5,128 bases of DNA from an uncultured Clostridia bacterium (GTDB taxonomy: Bacteria; Bacillota; Clostridia; Christensenellales; Borkfalkiaceae). The position numbers and the translations under genes were made by a program. Positions 1 through 5,128 of the stretch are shown in pieces; position 1 is the stretch's first letter; every line of letters starts with the position of its first letter. The notes beneath the pieces are model-generated. The model worked only from the letters and a program-made list of their open reading frames with translations, was not told where the DNA came from and searched no databases. Location: positions 1 through 5,128 of the forward strand of contig CAMOXE010000025.1 in assembly GCA_946628865.1 (NCBI GenBank), given 5' to 3'.

Positions 1-600
1 ATAGATACGAGCGGCAGTCATTTGACGGTTGCCGTCGGAGGAGAAAAACGCGCGGTCGGGTTCATTAAAGACTGCGCGCTTTCGCATTCGGTCGTTTTAA
101 TGGACGAGATCGAACGGGTTTTAAGCGAGGCGGGTATCGCGTTAGACGACGTCGAAGTTTTTGCCTGCGCCACGGGCCCCGGATCTTTTACGGGAATAAG
201 GATAGGCATTGCGACGATTAAGGCTTTATCTTACGCCAAATCCAAGAAAGTTCTTAATGTAACCTCTTTCGAGACGCTCGCATACAATGTTATAAGTAAA
301 AAGCGCAAACTGTTACTTATCGGCGCGCGGCACGGGAATTATTACGTTTCCGAATTTTCGGCGGACAACGAGGAGATAACTCCTCCGTCGTTTATGAGCG
401 AGGAAGAAATAAAGGCTCTGCCGCATTTCGCCGAATACGAGATAATATCCGACGAAACGACTTCGTTTAATTCTACGGTTGCGGACGTTAAAGACGGTTT
501 TATTAAAGCGGTAGAGGCTAATATCGACAAGGCAACGGACGACAGAGAAAGTCTCGTTCCGCTCTACGTCAAAAAGAGTCAGGCGGAAGAAGAATTATGA
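1..600 (+). CDS. tsaB: tRNA threonylcarbamoyladenosine biosynthesis protein TsaB (5' end missing)
   Basis: TsaB (YeaZ) is the non-catalytic partner of TsaD in the cytoplasmic complex that places threonylcarbamoyl on A37 of ANN-decoding tRNAs. The frame is open from the first base and reads IDTSGSHLTVAV, matching the conserved ALDTS start of the family, so probably only about five residues lie outside the window. The TTG at position 22 is therefore an internal codon and not the start. The family hallmark GPGSFTG lies at visible residues 59-65, followed by a helix resembling the usual RIGxAxxKGLAYA segment. The visible 199 residues plus the missing few make a protein slightly shorter than the usual 220-240, with a reduced C-terminal half. 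The stop overlaps the rimI start (ATGA), which indicates translational coupling. The tsaB-rimI order is common in Bacillota. Family assignment is firm; function is inferred from the family. Confidence 0.93.
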   Translation: MDTSGSHLTVAVGGEKRAVGFIKDCALSHSVVLMDEIERVLSEAGIALDDVEVFACATGPGSFTGIRIGIATIKALSYAKSKKVLNVTSFETLAYNVISKKRKLLLIGARHGNYYVSEFSADNEEITPPSFMSEEEIKALPHFAEYEIISDETTSFNSTVADVKDGFIKAVEANIDKATDDRESLVPLYVKKSQAEEEL

Positions 601-1031
601 ATATCCGAAAGTGGGCGTTTACGGACAATAAGGCGATTGAAAAACTTGAAAAAGCCTATTTTGAAGATCCGTGGAACATGCAGATGTTATCGGGCAGTTT
701 CTTACTCGATAACTTTATCGGATACGTCGCCGAGGACGGCGGGGAGATAAAGGGCTACGTCGGCGCGACTTATTGTCTTGACGAGGGCGAAATTCTTTTG
801 GTCGCCGTCAAGTCTGACGTAAGGCGTAAAGGCGTGGCGAGCCAACTTCTCGAAAAAGTCGAAACCGAGTTATGCGATAAAGGCGTAAATAGGATTTTGC
901 TCGAAGTAAGGCGTTCTAACGCCGCGGCGATAAGGTGTTACGAAAAATTCGGGTTTACGATACTTACGGTAAGGAAGGGTTATTATCAAGGTAAAGAGGA
1001 CGCGCTTATAATGGAGAAAAAACGCGATTAA
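597..1031 (+). CDS. rimI: Ribosomal protein S18-alanine N-acetyltransferase RimI (GNAT family)
   Basis: RimI uses acetyl-CoA to acetylate the N-terminal alanine of ribosomal protein S18; RimI homologues in some bacteria have wider N-terminal acetylation targets. The 144-residue length is typical. The N-terminus carries the family's acidic-Pro-Trp element (D24-P25-W26). The acetyl-CoA binding loop RRKGVA is at residues 76-81. Glu103 and Tyr115 fall at the same numbers as the catalytic base and acid known in enterobacterial RimI, and SNAAAIRCYEKFGF (107-120) is the standard GNAT motif B. The start is the ATG in the ATGA overlap with tsaB; only a weak purine-rich GGAAG lies upstream, so translation is probably coupled to tsaB. 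The gene ends in TAA overlapping the proposed ATT start of the hydrolase. tsaD, often found next to this pair, does not follow. Only the exact protein target is uncertain. Confidence 0.92.
   Translation: MNIRKWAFTDNKAIEKLEKAYFEDPWNMQMLSGSFLLDNFIGYVAEDGGEIKGYVGATYCLDEGEILLVAVKSDVRRKGVASQLLEKVETELCDKGVNRILLEVRRSNAAAIRCYEKFGFTILTVRKGYYQGKEDALIMEKKRD
1013..1016 (+). promoter_or_regulatory. Candidate ribosome binding site for the hydrolase gene
   Basis: GGAG lies inside the last codons of rimI, 10 bases before the ATT at 1027. The next gene, murF, has the same arrangement: ATGGAG in the end of the preceding gene and 9 bases to its ATG. The parallel supports 1027 as the hydrolase start, although GGAG also encodes part of RimI and could be chance. 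Confidence 0.45.
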
Positions 1032-1746
1032 TACGACTATAGCGGGACTTAGCGCCATTGAAGAGGGAAAAGGAAAGACTTTGCTCTTTTTGCACGGGTA
1101 TCTTTCGTGTAAGGAAAGTTTTATTTATCAATTGAAATTTTTTTCAAAGTATTACAGGGTCGTTGCTGTGGACATGACGGGGTTCGGAAACAGTCCGCCC
1201 ATGGATAGACCTTATGACTTAGACGATTATGCGAGCGAAATCAAGCGCGTTATCGACGAACTCGGCGTCGAAAAAGCGGACGTGATTGCCCACTCGTTCG
1301 GCGCGAGAGTTTTGGTTAAACTTCTGAAAAGCGAAAAGCGTATAGATAAAGTCGTTTTGACGGGCGCAGCGGGTTTAAAGCCGCGCGTAAGGATCAAGTA
1401 TTTTATAAAGTCAACCGCGTTTAAGATACTTAAAAGATTTATAAAAAGGGAAAAACTGAGAAGATTTTACTCTGCGGATTATTTGGCGCTTTCGCCTGTC
1501 ATGCGCGAGAGTTTCAAACTGATAATAAGTGAAGATTTAACAACCGAATATGCCGAAATAGGCAGAAAAACGCTGCTCGTTTTCGGTAAAAAAGATAAAG
1601 AAACGCCGCTTTCTGCGGCAAAACGAATGAAAAGGCTCGTAAAGGGGAGCAGACTTATCGTTTTGCCGAGAGAGGGGCATTTTTGTTTCTCGGAAAATCC
1701 CGCGGCTTTTAACGGTGCGGTGTTTTCGTTTTTGATGGAGAAGTGA
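1027..1746 (+). CDS. Alpha/beta hydrolase, probable non-ATG (ATT) start
   Basis: This is an alpha/beta-fold hydrolase of about 239 residues, substrate unknown. Counting from the ATT at 1027, the oxyanion-hole motif LFLHG is at 20-24 and the nucleophile elbow AHSFGA holds Ser90. Asp190 (FGKKDKETP) and His218 (REGHF) complete the triad, so the enzyme looks active. Between residues 120 and 147 the cap is very rich in Lys and Arg (about 12 of 28) and may bind a membrane or an anionic ligand; this is inference. The start is a problem. The frame opens after a stop at 1009-1011 and has no ATG, GTG or TTG until TTG 1081, which would remove the first beta strands and begin directly at LFLHG. The intervening residues (NTTIAGLSAIEEGKGKT) look like a genuine hydrolase N-terminus. 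ATT 1027 overlaps the rimI stop and has GGAG upstream. Alternatives are ACG 1033, ATA 1039, or an indel in the A6 run at 1017-1022. It ends in tandem TGA-TAA just before murF, so it is probably in the same operon. The family call is secure; a link to wall synthesis rests on position only. Confidence 0.85.
   Translation: MNTTIAGLSAIEEGKGKTLLFLHGYLSCKESFIYQLKFFSKYYRVVAVDMTGFGNSPPMDRPYDLDDYASEIKRVIDELGVEKADVIAHSFGARVLVKLLKSEKRIDKVVLTGAAGLKPRVRIKYFIKSTAFKILKRFIKREKLRRFYSADYLALSPVMRESFKLIISEDLTTEYAEIGRKTLLVFGKKDKETPLSAAKRMKRLVKGSRLIVLPREGHFCFSENPAAFNGAVFSFLMEK
1737..1740 (+). promoter_or_regulatory. Ribosome binding site of murF-like gene
   Basis: GGAG is located in the last sense codons of the hydrolase, 9 bases before ATG 1750. 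The two genes are separated only by the second stop of a TGA-TAA pair, so translation of the ligase is probably coupled to that of the hydrolase. Confidence 0.6.
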
Positions 1747-1749
1747 TAA

Positions 1750-3312
1750 ATGTATTTATGGATTATAGTTTCGGCGACGCTTTCGGCGTATTGCACGGCG
1801 GTATTCATCGACGCGGCGGCGGTGTTTCAGCAATGCGGATATAAAACCAAAGACTATTTCGTATGGCTCAATAAAACGAGAAAACGCAGACTTGCGAAGA
1901 TTTTGTTTTCGATCTCGTTAATGGCGGCGTTAATCGTCTTAAAGACTGCTTTTTATTTCGATTTAGTATCTTACGCCGTACTTTGCGGCGTGTGTCTGTA
2001 CATATGCGCATATATCGTATGCGGAGGAATGAAATTAAGGGTAAAGCCGAAATTTACTTTCAGGTTTACGAGAATAATCGCACTGTCGTTTATTCTTTTC
2101 GGCGCTCTTTCGTTTTTTATAGATTACCTGGGAGTGAAACTTTTTACGGCGGAAATACAATATTCGGCGATCTTAGTGCCGCTTTATCCGTACTTTATTG
2201 CTTTTTCCTCACTCGTTTTAACTCCTTACGAAAAGTTAAGATTTAAGTTTTCGGTTGTAAAATGTAAGAAACGGATAGAGTGCAAAAACGGATTGATAAA
2301 GATAGGAATAACGGGCAGTTGCGGTAAAACGTCCGTTAAAAATTATCTGGCCGAAATGCTTGCTTACGACTATAAAACTTACATAACGCCCAAGTCTTTC
2401 AATACTCCGCTCGGAATATGTATGGCGGTCGAAAAAATGCCGCAAGATACCGAGGTTTTTATAGCCGAAATGGGCGCTAGGCGGTTAGGGGATATTAAGT
2501 TTTTGACGGATATGGTCAGACCGCAAATCGGAATAATCACCGCGATATGCGAGCAACATATGGAGACTTTTTTATCCGTTGAAAACGTAAAAAACGCGAA
2601 ATACGAACTCATAGAGGGGCTTAGACTAGGCGGAACGGCGATTTTTTCCGCGGATAGCGTCGGCAGTCAAGAACTTTACGATAGGGCGGAAATAAGGAAA
2701 ATATCCGCAGGGATATGCGGCGAAAACGTTTCCGCGGAGAGCGTTAAAATAACCGGGAGAGGTACGGCTTTTTATCTTAAAATCGGCGGGGTTAAATATT
2801 TTGCCGAAACAAAACTCTTAGGCAGACATAACGTTACGGATATTTGTCTGGCGGCAGCCGCCGCGACCGAACTCGGCGTTAAGCCGACGAGGATAATTTC
2901 GGCGATATATAGGCTTAAACCTCCGCCGCACAGGCTGGAACTTTCCGAAACCGATAGCGGTGTCGCGATAATCGACGACGGATACAACGCGAATATAGAA
3001 GGCGTAAAGAGCGCGGCGGAAGTTATTGATGAGTTCGACGGAGAAAAATTCGCCGTCGTATCCGGCATAGTCGAAGGCGGCGATCAGACGCGCGTACTTA
3101 ACGAAGAAGTCGGTCGGATTTTGAAAAATTCGGCGGATAGTTTAATTGCGGTCGGCGCGTATTCGGACCATATAGCGAGAGGCGCTCGGGGAGGTAAATG
3201 CAAAGTCGTTAAATTTGCGGATTTAAGCGGAGCAAAAGACTATTTAAAGGGTAAAGTCAAGCGCGGCGACGTAGTCGTTTTTATCAACGATTTGCCGGAC
3301 AGATATTTATGA
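1750..3312 (+). CDS. murF: MurF-like UDP-MurNAc-tripeptide--D-Ala-D-Ala ligase with N-terminal membrane domain
   Basis: MurF joins D-Ala-D-Ala to the UDP-MurNAc tripeptide with ATP, the last cytoplasmic step of the precursor nucleotide. Residues 186-195 form the Mur P-loop (GITGSCGKTS, Lys193). Glu240 (IAEMGA), His270 (EQHMETF) and Lys284 (NAKYELIEGL, the position carbamylated in Mur ligases) follow. GRHN at 358-361, HRLE and DDGYNAN (409-415) mark the end of the core and the start of the C-terminal domain, which ends with NDLPDRYL. The first 180 residues are unlike the usual MurF substrate domain. They contain about five hydrophobic stretches (near 3-26, 51-69, 71-93, 107-128 and 138-158) with basic loops between them. 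This makes the protein 520 residues against about 450 for classical MurF. From memory, similar membrane-domain Mur ligases are annotated in Clostridia, so the architecture is probably lineage-specific and not new. The neighbouring ddl supports MurF rather than another Mur ligase. Precise substrate form, nucleotide or lipid-linked, is not shown by sequence. Confidence 0.85.
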   Translation: MYLWIIVSATLSAYCTAVFIDAAAVFQQCGYKTKDYFVWLNKTRKRRLAKILFSISLMAALIVLKTAFYFDLVSYAVLCGVCLYICAYIVCGGMKLRVKPKFTFRFTRIIALSFILFGALSFFIDYLGVKLFTAEIQYSAILVPLYPYFIAFSSLVLTPYEKLRFKFSVVKCKKRIECKNGLIKIGITGSCGKTSVKNYLAEMLAYDYKTYITPKSFNTPLGICMAVEKMPQDTEVFIAEMGARRLGDIKFLTDMVRPQIGIITAICEQHMETFLSVENVKNAKYELIEGLRLGGTAIFSADSVGSQELYDRAEIRKISAGICGENVSAESVKITGRGTAFYLKIGGVKYFAETKLLGRHNVTDICLAAAAATELGVKPTRIISAIYRLKPPPHRLELSETDSGVAIIDDGYNANIEGVKSAAEVIDEFDGEKFAVVSGIVEGGDQTRVLNEEVGRILKNSADSLIAVGAYSDHIARGARGGKCKVVKFADLSGAKDYLKGKVKRGDVVVFINDLPDRYL

Positions 3313-3315
3313 TTT

Positions 3316-3321
3316 AAGGAG
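3316..3321 (+). promoter_or_regulatory. Strong ribosome binding site of ddl
   Basis: AAGGAG lies 5 bases before ATG 3327, in the 14-base gap after the murF stop. It is close to the full anti-Shine-Dalgarno complement and fixes the ddl start. Confidence 0.85.
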
Positions 3322-3326
3322 AAAGT

Positions 3327-4454
3327 ATGAAAAATATTTTGGTTTTTTACGGCGGAGTATCCTGCGAACACGATATTTCCGTTATAACGGGCGTAATGGC
3401 GCTTAACGCGCTTAAAGGAACGAATTATTCTCCGACGCCGATCTATATAGACAAAAACGGAGAGTGGTACAGCGGCGAAAAACTATTCGATACGGCGTTT
3501 TATTCGCATTTCGACGTAAAGAAAGTCAAAAAAGTTACGCTTTTGCCTCAAAATACAGAGTTGTACGAGGTAAAAAACGGCAAACTGAAACAAATTTTAA
3601 AGGTTGACGCCGCGCTGAATTGCATGCACGGATTAAACGGGGAGGACGGCTCGCTTAGCGGGCTTATGCAACTATGCAAAATTCCGTTTGCCGCTCCGCC
3701 GACGTTCGCTTCGTCGCTCGCGATGGATAAGTATTATACGAAAATAGTTCTGGCGGGACTCGACGTGGCGTGCCTGCCTTACGTCAGAATTTGTAAAGAC
3801 ACCTTTTTAAAAAGCAGAAACTTCGTGCTTAAATATATTAAAGGCAGGCTTGGCTATCCGGTTATCGTAAAACCCGAAAATTTGGGCAGCAGTATCGGAA
3901 TATCTAAAGCCTCGAACGACGGCGAGGCGGTAACGGCGCTTAGCGAAGCGTTTCGCTACGACGGCAAGGTAGTCGTCGAAAAGGCGCTTGAAAATTTCAG
4001 GGAGATAAATTGCGCTTGCTATAAATCCGGCGACAGGTATTTCGTTTCCGAATGCGAAGAGCCTGTCGTGAGCGGGAAGTTCCTTACTTTCGACGACAAG
4101 TATTCGACTCCGACCGAAAAAAAATTCCCCGCGCCGCTCGATAAAAAACTTTCCGCGGAGATAAAGGGTATCGTAAAATACATATATAAGAAATTGGACT
4201 TTAAGGGCGTGGTCAGAATGGATTTTCTTCTCATTGGAGATAAAGTCTATTTAAACGAGATAAATTCCGTACCCGGCTCGTTGGCGTATTATCTGTTTTG
4301 CGATACAACCGAAAAACTCGGCGATTTTATAGGGGTTCTGATAGAGGACGCCATTGACGAATTTATAAAATTCAAATCCAACGATTTTACTTTTAAAAGC
4401 GACGTGCTGTCTTTCGGCGGAGGGATAAAAGGCGGTAAAGCGGGGAACAAATAG
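3327..4454 (+). CDS. ddl: D-alanine--D-alanine ligase
   Basis: Ddl is the cytoplasmic ATP-grasp enzyme that condenses two D-alanines; the product is the substrate of the MurF encoded just upstream. Family signatures appear in order. GGVSCEHDIS at 9-18 has Glu14, which binds the first D-Ala. MHGLNGEDG at 100-108 and the AMDK segment follow, then VKPENLGSSIG with Lys182 contacting ATP, AFRYDGKVVVEK, the omega-loop Lys258-Tyr259, and the metal ligands Asp299, Glu311 and Asn313 (LNEINS). Tyr259 matches the tyrosine next to the omega-loop lysine in E. coli DdlB (KY), where VanA-type D-Ala-D-Lac ligases have histidine; this argues for D-Ala-D-Ala specificity. The length of 375 residues is at the upper end of the family. 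One oddity is that PGSLAYYLF replaces the usual PGxTxxS segment, which places Tyr322 where a serine normally binds the second D-Ala carboxylate. The start is fixed by the AAGGAG upstream. Probably co-transcribed with murF. Confidence 0.93.
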   Translation: MKNILVFYGGVSCEHDISVITGVMALNALKGTNYSPTPIYIDKNGEWYSGEKLFDTAFYSHFDVKKVKKVTLLPQNTELYEVKNGKLKQILKVDAALNCMHGLNGEDGSLSGLMQLCKIPFAAPPTFASSLAMDKYYTKIVLAGLDVACLPYVRICKDTFLKSRNFVLKYIKGRLGYPVIVKPENLGSSIGISKASNDGEAVTALSEAFRYDGKVVVEKALENFREINCACYKSGDRYFVSECEEPVVSGKFLTFDDKYSTPTEKKFPAPLDKKLSAEIKGIVKYIYKKLDFKGVVRMDFLLIGDKVYLNEINSVPGSLAYYLFCDTTEKLGDFIGVLIEDAIDEFIKFKSNDFTFKSDVLSFGGGIKGGKAGNK

Positions 4455-4479
4455 TCGCGCGAAAACATAATATAAAATA

Positions 4480-4511
4480 GCGGCAAAAGAAAACCGTATA
4501 AGTGTTGCCGC
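4480..4511 (+). other. Inverted repeat / possible RNA hairpin between ddl and the ZIP gene
   Basis: GCGGCAA at 4480-4486 pairs perfectly with TTGCCGC at 4505-4511, giving a 7-bp, GC-rich stem with an 18-base A-rich loop. It is the only notable structure in the 78-base gap. No T-run follows the 3' arm (AAAATTC comes next), so it is not a standard intrinsic terminator for the plus strand. It could be a transcript-end stabiliser for the upstream genes, a leader element 9 bases before the ZIP ribosome binding site, or chance. Confidence 0.35.
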
Positions 4512-4520
4512 AAAATTCAC

Positions 4521-4527
4521 AAAGGAG
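4521..4527 (+). promoter_or_regulatory. Strong ribosome binding site of the ZIP transporter gene
   Basis: AAAGGAG lies 5 bases before ATG 4533. It selects this start and shows that the gene initiates independently of ddl translation, which ends 78 bases upstream. Confidence 0.85.
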
Positions 4528-4532
4528 AAATT

Positions 4533-5128
4533 ATGTTTTCGGTAACGGGAAACGCTTTATTCTGGCTTGCGTTTATTTTTCTGGCAACGACTATAGGTTC
4601 GGGACTGACTTTCATCTTTCCGAATAAACTTACCGAAAAGATTTTCCCGGTTCTGTCCGGCTTTTCGGTCGGCGTAATGATAGCGGCAAGCGTGTGGTCA
4701 CTTCTTATTCCGTCGATAGAGCGGTCCGCGTTCAGCGGAGCAATGAAGGTGTTCGAGGCGACTTTGGGTTTTGTGCTTGGCGGAGCGTTTATGGCTGTAA
4801 CGGCTATAGCGTTCCCCGGCGACAGCGCCGAAAAGTCAAATCTGAGACTTTTTACCGCAATTACCATGCACAACATCCCCGAGGGCTTGGCGGTGGGCTT
4901 TGCGTTCGGCGGCGCGGCGCTTGGCGCTCTGCCGATAGCCGCCGCGATCTCCGTGGCGTTCGGAATAGGCATACAGAATATTCCCGAAGGGTCGGCTATC
5001 TCGCTCTCATCGAGGAAAACAATGAGAAAGGGCAAGGCGTTCTTTTTCGGAATGCTCAGCGGCGCGGTTGAGCCGATCGCGGGTATTTTAGGATATTTCT
5101 TTTCGGAATTCGTCGCCGTGCTTTTGCC
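4533..5128 (+). CDS. ZIP-family metal transporter, GufA/BbZIP-like (3' end missing)
   Basis: ZIP proteins carry divalent metals, chiefly zinc but also iron or manganese, across the cytoplasmic membrane into the cell. The 198 visible residues are strongly hydrophobic, with about six membrane stretches; the family has eight and about 250-270 residues, so the last part is outside the window. Residues 44-63 match the second helix of the GufA subgroup, ending in a conserved Glu63. Helix 4 carries MHNIPEGLAVG (His113, Asn114, Glu117). Helix 5 carries IQNIPEGSAIS (Gln148, Asn149, Glu152) and helix 6 GAVEPIAG (Glu180). These correspond to the two-metal site known from BbZIP, including the Gln that replaces the second helix-5 His of many ZIPs; Asn149 stands where BbZIP has Asp. 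The short polar loop between helices 3 and 4 lacks a His-rich stretch. The gene may be a separate transcription unit; no metal-responsive operator is recognised. The family is firm, the metal is not. Confidence 0.92.
   Translation, partial: MFSVTGNALFWLAFIFLATTIGSGLTFIFPNKLTEKIFPVLSGFSVGVMIAASVWSLLIPSIERSAFSGAMKVFEATLGFVLGGAFMAVTAIAFPGDSAEKSNLRLFTAITMHNIPEGLAVGFAFGGAALGALPIAAAISVAFGIGIQNIPEGSAISLSSRKTMRKGKAFFFGMLSGAVEPIAGILGYFFSEFVAVLL

Noticed and set aside
22..600. tsaB starting at TTG 22
   Set aside because: The frame is open to position 1 and the upstream codons encode the conserved IDTS start of TsaB, so the true start is outside the window.
1029..1046. T7-promoter-like string TAATACGACTATAG
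   Set aside because: It lacks four internal bases of the T7 core promoter, lies across the rimI stop and the hydrolase N-terminus, and no phage genes are present. Treated as chance.
2772..3068. 98-residue minus-strand frame opposite murF
   Set aside because: It overlaps the conserved GRHN and DDGYNAN coding region of the ligase and has Ser/Pro-rich shadow composition.
4466..4476. Possible -10 boxes CATAAT or TATAAA before the ZIP gene
   Set aside because: No acceptable -35 element lies about 17 bases upstream of either, and AT-rich strings of this kind are common. Too weak to list as a promoter.
4480..4511. Intrinsic terminator after ddl
   Set aside because: The stem is only 7 bp, the loop is 18 bases and no T-run follows on the plus strand. 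It is listed only as a hairpin.
4517..5035. 172-residue minus-strand reading frame
   Set aside because: It lies opposite the ZIP gene, which shows clear metal-site motifs. The minus frame has no recognisable motif and looks like a compositional shadow.
4694..5071. 125-residue plus-strand frame inside the ZIP gene
   Set aside because: It is a different frame of the same DNA, Arg-rich and without motifs; the ZIP frame explains the region.

Overview
The window is a compact run of six plus-strand genes with almost no intergenic space, truncated at both ends. The gene set, the strong AGGAG-type ribosome binding sites, the tsaB-rimI pair and the membrane-domain form of the MurF-like ligase suggest a bacterium of the Bacillota, most likely an uncultured Clostridia-type lineage. 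The frequent ATA and AGG codons next to many GCG/CGG-containing codons fit that but do not prove it. No RNA genes, mobile elements, CRISPR arrays or long repeats are visible.

Layout. Positions 1-1031 hold the end of tsaB (tRNA t6A modification) overlapping rimI (N-terminal acetyltransferase) by 4 bases. Positions 1027-1746 hold an alpha/beta hydrolase with an intact Ser-Asp-His triad and no conventional start codon at a sensible place; an ATT overlapping the rimI stop is the best candidate. Positions 1750-3312 encode a Mur ligase with MurF-like core and C-terminal domains, in which the usual N-terminal substrate domain is replaced by about 160 residues of membrane helices. Positions 3327-4454 encode D-alanine--D-alanine ligase. 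After a 78-base gap with a small hairpin, a ZIP-family metal transporter starts at 4533 and runs off the window.

How they fit. Ddl makes D-Ala-D-Ala and MurF attaches it to the UDP-MurNAc tripeptide, so the two adjacent genes form the terminal cytoplasmic branch of peptidoglycan precursor synthesis. The hydrolase is tightly packed between rimI and murF and is probably co-transcribed, but its substrate is unknown. The close packing from tsaB to ddl suggests one operon joining translation-related genes to wall synthesis. The ZIP gene may be read through from it or may have its own signals.

Nothing here is clearly a new system. The points most worth checking are the unusual hydrolase start, the membrane-domain MurF, and a Ddl whose second D-alanine subsite departs from the usual sequence.
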